Positions 23,403 through 37,019 of a stretch of 64,000 nt of DNA are shown here, one piece after another. The DNA lies in contig CM049311.1 of assembly GCA_026874595.1 (NCBI GenBank), positions 32,569,176 to 32,633,175 of the forward strand, written 5' to 3'. The position numbers were made by a program, and so were the translations under genes. The notes under the pieces are model-generated. The model was not told the DNA's origin. It ran no database searches and worked only from the letters and a program-made list of their open reading frames with translations. Source of the DNA: Sipunculus nudus. Lineage: Eukaryota > Annelida > Sipuncula > Golfingiida > Sipunculidae. The first letter of the stretch is position 1, and every line of letters begins with the position of its first letter.

Positions 23403-24612
23403 GTCGACCGAAGGGCTGAACTAATGAGCAAAATGAAGGAATCTCTTCTTAAAACAAAGCAAGGAGGAAGTTGGTTGATAAAGTTCTTGAGAACAATAAA
23501 TATATCAGTTAATCAGACAGGTACTTAGAATACTTAATGTTCTAAATTCTTGGAAATGATGTAGGCAAGTTCCCACACCTAGAGTAAGTTATGCGGTATG
23601 CGGCTGTCCACTTTTGAAAGTAATTTATTGTCTGCAAACATTTCAGATCGGTGTAATCCGTTTTAGGCGTGTGGCATTTAGGCAATCATTAGATTTATTA
23701 TTGCTGTTCAAAGAGTTCAATGAGCAGTATATAATGTAAAATATTGTTGTTCAGCCCTTGGTTACTGATCTCGAGATTGCGATTCAGCTGTAAATGTGTC
23801 ACACCCCATCGCCGGCAGACTGTTTCTTCGATATTTCGTGCATAAATCATGTATTTGAACAATGAAGTATCAGGATATAAACAAATAAGATTTACTTTGA
23901 AATGACTTAATTTTAATGTTCCGAAACGTGATTGCCTTGCCGTATAAAGTAACTAAGATGACGGATGTATGGGGTAACAGTTTGTTCTCTCTATGTTAAA
24001 AGCAGATATTTTAAAATGTAGGATTTCTCTTATGGCCTTCTATGAAGCTTACATGTAAAAGTTTTGAGTGGTGTACTTGGCTGGACTACTTAAGTGCGTG
24101 CTTGACTGTTATCAAACTGATATATAAGACAACAAACAATATAAATGAAGTTTATTCCATTTTTTTAATTAATCTGATAAGACAAGTACCAGTACCAGGT
24201 TGTTACGAGTTCAAAAGCACTTGGTTTGACTTGTCACATGGAATTATATCGCAGGTGTTACCAAAAGCTACAAATAAAATTGATTTCCCTTTATTCTTTT
24301 TTTTAATCATTATTTTACTTGTTTTATACAGAATCCTCTATAGATACGTATGCATGTTCTCTTCCGTTTATTCTCTGTTATGTACGTGTATATATTGAAA
24401 GGATGATTGGATTATCATAATTAAGAATAATTCATTATAATTATTCACTTCATATCGGGTTTTAATGTTTTTGTCATTATGTATCACCAACTGATACCCA
24501 AAGTTATAAAACAAGAAAATAGAAGAATTCATGGGTTTAGTATTTAACATATAACGAGGAAAAGACTGTTTAGATATGACTACAAACAATTTGTTCATTT
24601 GTTCAATTTGTT

Positions 24613-24671
24613 GAGATATGAGTACCAAGTAATACCAAAGCGACAGTGAGCAGTCCCAAAGAGGTGATCAT
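24613..24671 (-). pseudogene. Signal-peptide first exon cut by duplication breakpoint (unit 2)
   Basis: Begins MITSLGLLTV as at 13926, but the match to unit 1 stops after CATATCTC. The next codons are ACA AAT TGA, so the last residues and the splice donor are lost. The breakpoint between units 1 and 2 therefore lies inside this exon. Confidence 0.75.
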
Positions 24672-25699
24672 GTCGGCAGCAGTTTTGAACTGGTAAGCAA
24701 ATTGAAAGGAACCTCTTCTAAAAACATTTCAAGTAGGAAATTGTTTGTTGGCAACTGCTATATCGTAAATACCGTGTATGTTGATAAGACAGGTGTATGA
24801 AGCACTCAAATTCATTGTTAAGTGGAAAATGATGGAAGCGTTTCTTAATCATACGTGACACAGACGTATCTAACCACACGCGACCCTTTTACCCTTTTAG
24901 ATAAGGTTTGAGCATAAGTGACGTACGGGTGACCATAATGGAAAACTTTTTATTGCCGGTAATAAAATGGAATTCAGGTTCAGGTAGGGCAAACCTTAGG
25001 TATAAGTTTATTGTTGCAGGCTTTTATGGTAAAAAGAGGGTTTTGGAAAGAAAATTATTCAGATTACATCGGTTCTTAATATTGTCCATGTGAGAATACA
25101 TAAATCTTTTTGTACGGGTGGCCACACTTGAACAAGTTTTCATTAAACAAAACTACCATTCCGTTTACGTTTATCGTTAGCAGGCGTATATGGAATAATG
25201 AAAGCTTTTGGAATGAGGTAGTGCTGATGGAAAAGCAATGAGACCATTCTAAAATAATTCTAAAAAGTAAACAATTCAAACATCAATTCAAACAACAGCT
25301 CTTAAACTTAACATAAATACGGACAATTTAAATGATACTTAACTTTCCAATTCCAAATAGGGGCACAAAAATATGAACAAGCATTTGCAAGCAGATAAAA
25401 TTCTCTCATTATTAATTTTTTTTATTTAAAAAAAAACACCTTTTATAATGAATTTTCAAAGAAATATCAGATATGCGTAAGTAATTTGTAACTGTTTAAC
25501 AAGTGAGCCATGGGTCATGACGCTAAGCCGACTGACATGTTGACAATATGTCCATGCATGCACAGGCAACTTATTAAGATAATGTAGGTGGTATCATCTT
25601 TCTTGCCCAGTAGCTAAGGCTCATTAACGGAGCACCGCATATTTGAAGCTGTCAAAAATAGAGATAAAAATACAAAAAAAAATAAAATAAATGCAGGTG

Positions 25700-26290
25700 G
25701 CGCCAAGAGTCTGCAAGAACTGATGAAACACTCAATAAGGAAAATGCATGCAAAGAATCTTGGTGATCAATGTAATAAATGTTCAGATACTGGAGCTTTT
25801 GTATCAAATTTTTAATTATTCTTGGAGTACTTCTGAGCCCCATAGCTCGGAGGATATGGTAAACAGAGATCTAATTTCAGGTTTTCAAGGAGATTTTTCA
25901 TGGACCTCCCTGGATATCAAGTTAGAAGATTCCAGGTCTAATGGTTACGACTTGTGCCCTGTTAACGGACGACTGCATTTTTGAAGGTATCAAAAAGAGA
26001 TAAAAAAAATACGTAAAAATTGAACATGCATGCAAAGAATCATGGTGAATCAAGTTGTTCAGATACTGGATCTCATGTATCGAATTTTCATTTATTCTGG
26101 GGGGGGGGGGGGGGGATTACTTCTTAACCTCATAGCTCAAAGCTATGGGTAACGGAGACCCAAATTACGGCTACCAAGAACATTTTCAAGCACCTCCCTG
26201 CATGTCAAGTTAGAACATTCTAAGTCCAACGGTTAGGATTTGTGCCTGGTTATCGGACAGAAGGACGGACGACGGACAAAGAGTGATCGC
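25700..26290 (+). repeat. Dispersed repeat, two tandem diverged copies (unit 2)
   Basis: Same element as in unit 1 at the corresponding position; the poly-G run is longer (about 17 G at 26099). Confidence 0.65.
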
Positions 26291-27904
26291 TATGGCTAAG
26301 ATGACTTTCAGGCAGCTGAGATAAAAAAACAAAACAAATTGTTTGTTCACGCGTTCTCCAGAATGAACGTAGGAGGTCAAATTGAGGGCTACGAACGCTT
26401 TAACACTTCGAGTTCCAAGAGGTAAGTAACACATGTTCAGCACGATACATGTCACTTGACAGAGAGCTGTTATTGTAGCCGGATAAATCATTTGTAAATC
26501 ACACGTTCACACATCCTACACCTAGGTGCAAAAACGTGTTCGTAGGACTCAATTCGACCCCCCACATACTTTCTGGAGAAGGCGTTAACACACAAATTTA
26601 TAATCAACACCTGGATCCGCATTAACATATACCCAGCTTTTAACAGACTAACCAAAGGAAAGTTATCAGTTGTTCCTTGGCCAATGGTCCACTGTTCCAC
26701 AAAATTTTATTTAATTCCATAAAAAATACGTGTTGTGTCAACAAAATATTTTGTTGTAGTTTGTACAATAGGTATGGCCGACCACTTGCTAATTTCAGGT
26801 AACCTGTAAGTATATCATATACACTATCGCTCCGTGCTCCCTGGTTCCAACTAGTGGATTAAGATTTAGCCTAATTTATTCAGAAGATATGAAACTGACC
26901 CTTTTATACTTCCATTAATATTCCGTCAATCCATTGTTCCATCTTTACATCATTGACACCATTATCTCACTCGCTGATAGTGAAGGCATAGAAATCCAGC
27001 TCTTTCGGTTAGTTTACCCAAAAAGTATATCTAAAGGTTCCTAATGAATTTAAATGAGTTTTATAGATATTATGGTCATGAGCTAATAAAGAACTGATAA
27101 AACTTTAATTAAGGTGGATTATTAATTTTTATGTATATCTTTTGAAGGATAAGCAGCAGCAAAAAAAGGGCAACTTTGGCTGTATTGAGTTCCGGGTCCT
27201 CTCTCACTACGCACTGATTCATCCCAAAGTTTTAGGAATCGTTCCCTAGTCCACAATTCACAATGTTACAAAATTTCATTCAACTTTTAAAGCCAGTGTG
27301 TGGTCATATTACCAAGCGAAAGAATGAAAAACGCTGATCACATAACGTCAGCTAACTTCTTTACGTGAAAAAAATAATGTGCCATTTAGGAACAAATAAC
27401 CATCTGTTGGGCAGCCGTAGGCTTAAATAATTTAACATTTCATTAATTATCTTTTGTAAGCTGTGAACATCAGGAAGTTTACACTTGACAATTATTTACA
27501 TACATTTACGTAAGGATGTGGTGAAAAGGGCAGATAAATAACACAGAATGAAAAGCACATTTTTTTATCTGAAGAATGCATTCAGGAGAATGTTAGGGGA
27601 AATACAAGTGATTTTTTTTAGAAAATGTATCAACATTAAGTTGTGTTGAAGGAAACAACCTTTTCAAATTAAATATCAAATTAAAAAAACTTTAAAGAGT
27701 GTCACTTTGAGTCATATTATGTTCAGCTACGTGTTTGCATATGATCTTCTATTCCATCTCCCCCCCCCCCCGCAGGTAAATTTTTCAATGATTTCTTTTG
27801 GCGGAATGATATTTTTTGGAATATGAAATCATGGGCATTTGAATACTAGTATGAGAATTAAAATCTTAACAAACACAGGTAAAACAACGGTGAAATATTA
27901 AATG

Positions 27905-28325
27905 CATCGGCTTCGGTAACACAAGGGTGGAGCACAGGATTAAAAGCCGGAAGGTCGTGTGTTCGAATCTCAGCCGAGGCGGTGAGATTTTTCACGGTCG
28001 GCCCTCACCCCTCACCTATACCACTCTGCAGGCTTAATGGGAAGGCTGTGCCCCAAAGCCATGTATCACTCTCAAACAAGTGCGTCTTTGGGGGTCCCTC
28101 GGCGTTTTGACCTAGCAATGGGGATGAATATACATCCGCAGGTGCCGTAGACACCGGGCCTGGGTGACACCAGGATACAAAAATATGGGAAGCGAGTGCT
28201 ACCGCCCTGTCACGTATAGTCCCAAATCGAAAGGGTGGTATGCAGATGTACATACTTAGATTAAGAATTAGAAAAGAAAGTATAAAAAATGGAGATGGTT
28301 ACCTCCAGCAAAAAAAGCTAAATGC
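27905..28325 (+). mobile_element. tRNA-derived SINE (unit 2)
   Basis: Orthologous copy of the unit-1 SINE, with a small deletion of ACATGATA and a changed stretch after CCCCTCAC. Confidence 0.85.
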
Positions 28326-28334
28326 TGGTATTTA

Positions 28335-28337
<3 letters not shown>

Positions 28338-28399
<62 letters not shown>
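28338..28399. repeat. (TA)n microsatellite after SINE (unit 2)
   Basis: TA dinucleotide run of about 62 nt at the position equivalent to 17591. Confidence 0.95.
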
Positions 28400-28400
<1 letters not shown>

Positions 28401-29340
28401 TATGAATACCTGTTATTTGCAAGCGCATTTCTATACATTCTGACGAGCTTACATCATTTCTTTATGGCATTAAAATAGTGGGCACAAACATGTTAAGTAA
28501 TGTAATGTTATAAAAAAATATCAATACATGCACATGTTTTAAGGAACTGTCAATTGTTACTCTGGCCAACCCTAGATTTCCGATTCCTATGCGCAGTTTG
28601 ATATTAAATTATTAAATGCCCTTCCTATAATAACTCGTTATATTGATTCAAATTCCCCATCATTTGTTATGACTTAAGAGCTCCATGTTTAAGAAAATAA
28701 GTATCTATAAACCCATACGAGCGTGAGCTACATACAACAACCACTCAATTACTAAAGAGTATCGTTGCTTAAGTAAGAATAATCATTACTAAATCCCTCG
28801 CCGGAAATGTTAAAGCTAAATAGACATTTACAATAATATGTGCACTTTCCCTAGTCATTAGTACATTGTAGCTGAAACATTTTTCATGCTAAACTCTCCC
28901 GGCACACGGACTTCAGTTCACACGTATCTCCAGTTCACCTGTTTTATACCTTGTTTTGGTTATGTATGCAAGTAAAAACAGCCCATGTGCGTTTGTTTTA
29001 CCATAACAAGACTATGTAGCCAGAGGTCCAACCTTGCGCATGCACAACATTCAAACAAGGAGAATTGACAGGAAAAAAGAAACATCGGTTAGAGACTTGA
29101 AATATTTTGATTTGTGAAGTCACGCGGTATGGCCACAAGGTGGCGTGCCCGCTATGTTTGTATTTTGCACAACTGATTTTGCCAGGTGAAAGCTTTGTGT
29201 ACAGAAGTATTATTATGATTCTAAGATCAGAATGAAATACTCGCATATACCATAATATTTTAAGGAGAAAAGCGCTATATGTGTACATATTTTGTAATAC
29301 TATGTGTATATTTAACATACAAGATCTCTTTAAATATATA

Positions 29341-29751
29341 AGCCCAATTTACGCTAGAAAATTGTGGCGCGCTAGACCGGGCCAGAAAAATGTGGAGCGG
29401 GCTACATTTTAATTTGCGTTCACAATGCCGGACAAAGTGACCATGTAAAGTGCGCTACCGTGTCAAGTTAGGCCGCATTGCACTTGGCCCGGCCTAGAAT
29501 CTGCATTGTGTTTACACGCAGATAAACACTGCAATCTAGCGCGGTCTAGACTGGATTCCCCCTTGCGGGCATGCCTAAATCCTAGTCACCTGACAGCCGA
29601 GTCTGGCGCGCGCTAGAATCTGGAACCGACTCAAACCGGTGCAAAATGTAGCGCTCCAGACAAAAAATCCTCGACATCTGGCGCATTTGGGGGACTTGGC
29701 GTGCGTAAACGATGTAGAGCGCTTTAAAAAAAAACGTGTGTAAATGGGGCT
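29341..29751. mobile_element. GC-rich palindromic MITE (unit 2)
   Basis: Orthologous copy with more substitutions and small losses (for example CGGTGCAAAATG for CGGTGGTCAAAATG). Confidence 0.65.
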
Positions 29752-30062
29752 ATAAACTCAAAATTTGATTTAAGACAATCCCAAAGTGTTTTGACAAAAA
29801 ACAATGTGTGCCAGTATGTAAGGACATTCTAAAATTAACCTTTCTTATGCTCTTCCCCCTGTTAACGTTAATGTTTCGGTCGCAGTTTATTTAAATCTTT
29901 TAGAACAAGCTAAAAGAAATGCATAATGCTTTTTTGTTTTCATAGGAAGGTGAAGGACAAAAAATGCATAGGATGTTATATTTTTATAAACAAAATTTAC
30001 TCATAACGAATTTGCTACATATGCTCCTACATTATAAAGCTGATTAGGGCTGTTTTCAGGGA

Positions 30063-30550
30063 ATCCTCATAAATAATATATTAGATTCTTCTAAAATTGA
30101 CATAATCACACGTTTACAGTTAGATTGCATCGCAGAGACGTAACACGTTGTATCACTCAAGGCAATCAATGCGGTCGCACCAGAGAGAGAAGTAAAAGAT
30201 TTAACTATTGGAACTTCACCCAAGAAATTAAAGATATTGTAGCCTTATGGCGACCAAAAAGGCGCTACCAACAACGGACATGTACCACGGAAGCCAAAGA
30301 TTTATTTAATAAAATAAAAAGGTTAGTAGATCAAGCTATCTGGGCGCTAAAACGATATCAATGGTCAGAATATATTAACAGTCTAGGTCAAATGATGAAA
30401 CAAACTGAATTTTGGAAACAATTAAAACATTTCTCTATCTCTAAATATAACCCAAATACAGGACAGGATAAACCCCTAATACACTCCGACGGCACAGTCG
30501 CTGCTACAGCAAAGTGTGGTGCAGATCTATATGAGAATACTCCAAAATAA
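30063..30550 (+). pseudogene. LINE ORF2 linker fragment (unit 2, longest frame)
   Basis: Same fragment as in unit 1 but without the poly-A expansion and with TGG in place of the TAG stop, giving 141 open codons from 30125. It is therefore the least decayed copy. No catalytic domains remain downstream; the sequence after the stop at 30548 is heavily interrupted. Confidence 0.7.
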
Positions 30551-31839
30551 ATACGAAAAACCCCGACACACCCTGACTTCAAGAATGATTTTTTAAACAC
30601 AACGAAACAAATAATTGATGAAAATAAAGCACTATTTAATGTAGAAAACCCGACCACGGAAGCCAGTGACGTCAACTTAGCAGTAAGACCCATGGTAATT
30701 CTACAGGTAAAGCGGGCCCTTGCCTTATCCAAAGGCAAATCATTTGTTCCTTCTTTTTAAAAAGTCATCAGTCACAGCCTACTGCCGTTTACCACGACAT
30801 CAATGCAATAGGATGAATGGCCCTTGAAGAGCATTTCCCCGTATCACTTTTCACGACTCAAGTAGGCTAAGCAGTCCAATAAAAAGCCTACACCTCAAAT
30901 GGATTTCGAAAGGTCTCACTGTTTCACAGAATTTTCACTGTGATGTCAAACGGTCAAACCTGCAGAGGCAGACTCTCCATGGTAGCGTAACTGCTCCATG
31001 TATTTGGTCATCAGTTGATAGGTTCAGGTTGGATAACTCACCTAAATTATTTTTATGCTATTCCTTTTCTAAAGTGCGTGTGTATGTGCATGCGGTGATG
31101 GCTTCACATTTCGTCTTAATATTCATTTATTCTGCAAATCACAGACTATAGGTAACCATAACCCAATATTCGGAAGATTTCAACACGCATTCTCTGGACG
31201 TTAAGTCAGATTGTACGTTAATGATATTTGTCCTGTTAAGGGATAGCCGGACGAGGGAGGGACAAACAGCTGCGATTTTGCTAAGCTGATTATTAATATG
31301 CTAAGCTTAATCATATAATACGCTATGAAATTGAGAGAAATCTTAAATATTATATACAAGGTGTCAATATCCAGAGAAACCCTCTAAAAAAACTGAGAAA
31401 AAAATCGGCACCCGAAACACACCGCAGCCAACAATTCTTAATAAGCAGTCCCAGAAAAGCAAAGAGCGCCCCTGGACCTTCGTAAAAGGCATGGACCCAG
31501 GATGAACCGTGCATGTATTTGAAAACCCAGCATGGAGACTTGCATGGAGCCTACAGCAATGCAAGACTGCAGCCTTTAACTTAACAAAGGAAGCAGAGCG
31601 TGGTTTCTAGAAAGATTCGATATGTAGACTATTTAACATTAAGCCTGATAGGGACAATTGGAAAAATACCACTATTATTCCTCAACTGCGTAGATGAATC
31701 TCCTAGCAAAAGTATGAGAAAATATGGAATATTGGCCAAAAGAAAGTGAGATTAAACCAGTGATGGATTATGATTATATTTCAAATGATACCATATTTGC
31801 TAGGTACTTGATCGATATGGGATTGATGTAACTTGGTTA

Positions 31840-33110
31840 AAGCCTCTAGAATGCAAACGCTGGATGTGAAAAAAGAAACTCTATGAAAGTTATAAACAGG
31901 CATTGTTGGCCTGGAAATTGATTACTGAACTAAAAATAAGCTAAGGGTACATTTATTGTTATCTTTACCTGAAGAAGAAAATATTGGTATCAGAGAGAAA
32001 GTAAGTCCTACATGAATTGTAAATTGAAGAGTCAAACAACGTTTTAAAAATTTTCATAGCTTATCTAGCCAGGAAATTAGGAAAATATGTTTAAGCTGAT
32101 AGTGTGATAAAATTTAAGAATTTTACAGATAATTAGAGAATGCCTGGGCAGTCCATAGAAGAATCTATAATAAACTTTTAGGTACAACAATATCATGAAA
32201 CTGAATATTTTTTTACCTCCATGGTATTTTGGCTTTCAGGATATTGAAAAGAATCAAAATCAGCAAAGCTGAGCGGATGCTGGCGTTTACAGAAGTAGAC
32301 TATCAGAAGAAAGAACTTTTGTTTGACCAGTCCAAGAAATATTTACGATAAAAGCCAAAGAATATCAAGGAGAGGAGCTGATAGTGGAAATTCGGGTGCG
32401 ACCATGTGCTAGCATGGTGTGGGGCAAAACTTCTTACACGCTATGATCTGTGGACAAAATGAGAATTAAGAGAAAAGCAGGAGCTCCATTTTTTTTTAAA
32501 TTAGGAGGTGTTGAGAAATAAAAAAAAATCTTCTAATACCATATTCCTGGTGAGATTGCAGGAAAGAATGTTACTGTGGCCCTGGATCTGGTGGATTCTG
32601 ATATCCTTCTTCTGTTATCCAAGGAAGCAAAGAAAACAGCCAGGGTAACAGCTTCCAGAAACAGGCATTGAGATACTTTGGTGCAGTACACACGAGGCGA
32701 CAAATTGTCTTCATACGTGATAGTTTCAGTGGCTCTCAACTTGTCTTTGGTTAAAAAAAAACAATTTTGCATAACGTCATGGCTAAGCAAACACCAGCAC
32801 TTGCAGGAATTACCACAAATGTAACTGTAACAAAATATCTCAGAAGGTTGTATGCTGCATGGAAAGCCGTTAGGTATTCCGACAGCGATGGAGTATTTCG
32901 GCGATCAGCTGTAAAATTAGAGGCTCTGAAGAAAGACCGGATACAGCAGAACCCAACTGATGTAGATATTGGTGATAGTAACAAGAAGTCACGGACACAG
33001 GTAGCTAAAGAATTACCTCAACCACAAAAAAAAAATTACCAAGCAGAGCTTTAGTAAAGGAAGAACCTGCTAAAATATTACCCTTTTTAAAATATTTTAT
33101 ATCAACATCA
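31840..33110 (+). pseudogene. Ty3/gypsy-like gag-protease remnant (unit 2)
   Basis: Same remnant as in unit 1. At 32767-33054 a 95-codon frame is open (contains YLRRLYAAWKAVRYSDSDG); part of this is the stretch missing in units 1 and 3. I do not recognise that extra piece. Confidence 0.65.
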
Positions 33111-35044
33111 GACCCTGTGTAATAACTAGTCTAAATATTCTAGTAAACTAGATGTGATGGTACTCAATTAGGGCCCCGAGTTCCTCAAAATGGCAGCCCT
33201 GTGGCCATATTGGATGTCAGATTGGTCTGAAAGTTTTCACCAAAAACAATGTAAAATTCATGACATTATCTGAACAGTTATTGCGAAAGGATTTTAACAT
33301 AATTGCCCAGCAGCCATATTGGATTTAACAGAAGTGTAAAATTTGAAAGTGACATCTCCTAATTGTTGCAATATTCTATTTAATTTTCGCAAAAGAAAAT
33401 CATCGTTTGCACTGTGGCGTTCATATTGGTTTTTGGATGGGTATGAAATTCGATAGGGCTGTTGCAACCACTATTGTAATAACGTTCACTATTGTAATAA
33501 TTATTACAATACTGGTTGGTAAGGGCCAGTTTTTGCCAACCATTATTGTAATAACGGTCACTATTGTAATAATTATTACAATAGTGGTTGCAAATGCAAC
33601 CACTATTGTAATAATTTTTTATTAAAATAGTGGTTGATGTTGAAGGCGGAAAATTTTTCTAGATTTGTCGAGATTCTTCCAAACAAATGACATTTAAAAA
33701 AAAACCCACACAATTCAGACTCTGTCTCCCCAAAAACGCATCAGTTTGTATTTCATATGTTATTACACTAGTGAACTTTATTACATTAGTGACCATGTCG
33801 AGAAACCACTATTGTAATAACGGTCACTAATGTAATAAAAAATAGCCGCCACTTCTATCTCACCACTGAAGAAATAATTTCCCTCATATTTCATCTTGAA
33901 ATGCCTCCATCTTTTTTATATATGTGTTCAAGTGTAAAATGCTGGGGAATTATAGTATGACAAATGTTGTAATCCATCCGTACTTAATTAATTATACTAT
34001 AACGAAATTTATTACAATAGTGAACGTCATTACAATAGTGACCGTGGCGAGAAACCACTATTGTAATAACGGTCACTAATGTAATAAAAAATAGCTGCCA
34101 GTTTTACATCACCACTGAAGAAATAATTTTTTCATAATTTAACGAATTTAACGAAATTCATAAAAGTAAAAGGTTAGGGGTCTTTATTATTCAGAATACA
34201 TTCACAATCCTCTCATACGTGTTTATTTATGCCACAAACGACATTTATTACAAGAGTAACAATTATTGCAGTATTAAAGGCAAATAGTTCGTCCCATTTT
34301 TTAAAGTTTAAATTGGAGTTCTTTCATAATTTTGTGATCTGGGATTTTCATGTTTTATTTACCACGCTGAGCCAACTTTATCTTGCTATCTATATCAGTA
34401 TAATAAAACACTGGATTAACGCAGTGTTATCTTATCCTCATTATTCATTATAAGCGAGTAGTTAAAAAATTGCAGTTAATGGAAAGTACCTTCATTGTGA
34501 GTGAAATGCAATTCTAAAAGGTAATTTAATGTTTAACTAAAATATGTCCTGGGAACTTCCTCACATGGCAGTAGTGAATGCGAGACATGCGTATTATGTT
34601 GTAATATATTGTAAGTGAATGTAAATATATTGAAAGTAATTTAGAAATCTTTTATATAATCAGGGAATAAACGAAAAATCCAGCCAAACCTAATGGACTC
34701 GGGAGACTCAACAGATTCGCCTGATATGGAGGAAAAATTAAACCTCATAAGATATACAATATATAAATCTATCTCGCTGGGAAATTTCCGTGTCAATTTC
34801 TGAAGTTAATCAGGACAGATGTTATGGGACCTGTAATTAGATTCTTAAGAGGATCGAATCCACTGCGACATGAAAAAAAGAGAGAAATGTGTTCCTTAGC
34901 TAAGAAAATAGATTGAGCAGTCGTAGAATTAAAACAAACTAAGTCAACCAAGAATATACAAGGGAAAAGTTTATCTGTGGAACAGATCTAGTATCCCCCC
35001 TGCCTGTTGTTGATATACCTGGAAAAAATTGTGAACACCTATAT

Positions 35045-35535
35045 GAAATTTAAGATGGGTCAATGTCAACCACCAAGTTTACTGTGAGTTTGAAAAACTG
35101 CATCAACATCATCCATATTCGAACGTGACCTAGCCCCCATGAAGAAGGTAAATGCTGCAAATTTTGTGATTGTGCTTCATTTTTTTCGAATTATTGCGTA
35201 ACATTTATTTAATCATCATTGCCTCTGTGACCTTGAAAAATGTTTCAAGGTCATCAATAGTTGAACTCGAATTAGCCCTTGATAAGGCAAATAAATGCTG
35301 AAGTTTGGTGGCTGTAACTGAAACTCTTTTTAGAGTTTTTGCGTTAAAATCATTTCAGCATTATCGCCCCTGTGACCTTGAAAAATGTGTCAAGGTCATC
35401 CATGTCTTGGCCCTTGATAAGATGCATCAATGCTGCATGTTTGGTGGCTGTACTTCATATTCTTTTTTAGTTTTTTTTTGTTAACATCTTATCTGTGACG
35501 GACGGACGGCACGACGAACGGACGCTGACCATTTC
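35045..35535 (+). repeat. Tandem AAGGTCAT-type repeat in transposon core
   Basis: Three degenerate copies (about 130 bp) with GACCTTGAAAAATGTNTCAAGG, GCCCTTGATAAG and AATGCTGCA, followed by GACGGACGGACG. This looks like a common bivalve dispersed repeat carried inside the larger element. Confidence 0.6.
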
Positions 35536-35935
35536 GATGGAGGTGGCAGGGGATAATATTAACCCAATCATAGGGGGCGTAGCCAAGTAGGCCCACAGGG
35601 CCACGCCCCAACCCCCGGTCCTCCCTTTGGTACTACCAGTTATCCCGGGATTTCATAGAATCATAAAATTCTTGTGCTTGCATAACACTGATGTCAGTTC
35701 ACATGCAGATACAATGATCTACATCCTTAGGATGAAATATCGGAGTTTGCCTGGAGACATCCAAGAAAACTTTAACCCCTTAACTTATAGGACGGCTGAG
35801 GTGTCTGTGAAACATGTACGCATTGCAAATGCAGTAATTAATATTTTATTTATCGATAACGCTAGACAGCATATATATTAAAATATATTTTTTTAATTTA
35901 TTTATCTTGCACAATAGTTCTAATTGTAATAAAAA

Positions 35936-35939
<4 letters not shown>

Positions 35940-35980
<41 letters not shown>
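35940..35980. repeat. (TA)n microsatellite
   Basis: TA run of about 41 nt in the core of the 5.85-kb element. Confidence 0.95.
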
Positions 35981-35983
<3 letters not shown>

Positions 35984-37019
35984 ATGCTACCCTGCTGGGA
36001 TTTGTACCAGCAAAAGTCCCTAATTGCGATCTGTACTGGTACAATTGCCAAGCGTACCAGATTGCCATTTGTACCATGATATAGATATATATATACCAAC
36101 ACATACCTCAAACGAAGTTAAACAAAACAAGGTTGAAACCAACCTGGCGGCAATTTTCACATTTACATTTTTACAATGTCTGTCATACGGGAGTGAGAAA
36201 GTAACAAATAAAAGTAATTTCTTGAAAAATGAATATAATATAAATATGATCATATAATAATTGTTAGGATAAATAAAGACGTATCTGTGTTCACATGGTG
36301 ACATTCTAAATGACATTAGATACAACTCGAGTGCACTGGATGTTTGGATGTCTATATATACATACTAGTTTGAAGCAACATATGTTGGTCATTTAAAATC
36401 AACCGCGCATTTATCAGCAGCTTGTCTCACAGTATTACGTGATCTCATAAAGCACTGGACCATTGTCAACCATGAAAACACTTTGGTTTCCAGGTGTTTA
36501 TATCGAGCCGCTTATAAACACCCGAGTGTTTTTACTGCTCATGTTTTAAGGGCTGATGAATTAATGAATAAACGGAAGGGCATTATAAAACCTATTATAC
36601 CTCGAATCCCCGATAAATTATTTAACAGCAAATATATATGGTCAAACTAAGTACTGACCCCTGACAATAATGCTTGAAATACGTTTATGTACATTAAATA
36701 TTTGTTTAAAGTTCATTCAAACAAATTTGAAACTATTACAATGTATTGAGATTTATTTTGACAGAATTATACCACTTTAAAGGGACCTTTAAACATGTTG
36801 GTAAAAGCACGTCTTGTGTCTATCTGTAGACACCAGTGTTTTCTGCATAAACACAGACAATTTAAACATGTGGCTATTCGAATATAACACTGGTGTATTG
36901 TACAAAACATTAGACGTGTCTCCATTTTTTACAGTGTACTATGTACGGGATTCGCTATGACCATTATTGTGTTATATGTTTAATTACGTTTTTGTTTGAT
37001 TAATTTATACCTTTAAAAG

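Larger units (their letters stand above)
13868..24612. repeat. Triplicated segment, unit 1 (10,745 bp)
   Basis: The first copy of a segment present three times in direct orientation. Landmarks and their offsets: 14163 matches 24908 (10,745 apart) and 41723 (27,560 apart), and the SINE, MITE, LINE and gag fragments recur in the same order. The left edge is at GAGATATG, 3' of the donor side of signal-peptide exon B. The stretches 15530-17160, 17640-18570, 20000-21090, 22100-23338 and 23403-24612 contain no gene that I recognise; plus-strand frames repeated in all three units are simply duplicated with the segment. Confidence 0.93.

Noticed and set aside
23187..24398. Plus-strand frames repeated in all three units (around 23187 and 24042)
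   Set aside because: They recur because the whole segment is duplicated; they have no domain, and one of them terminates within the shadow of the signal exon's donor region. Recurrence is not evidence of coding.
28240..28443. Frames running through (TA)n with YIYIYI
   Set aside because: Microsatellite translation artefacts; the same applies near 2100, 45115 and 58850.
34229..36257. Transposase gene in the core of the 5.85-kb element
   Set aside because: Only short frames, none with recognisable DDE/D or RNase H-like motifs.
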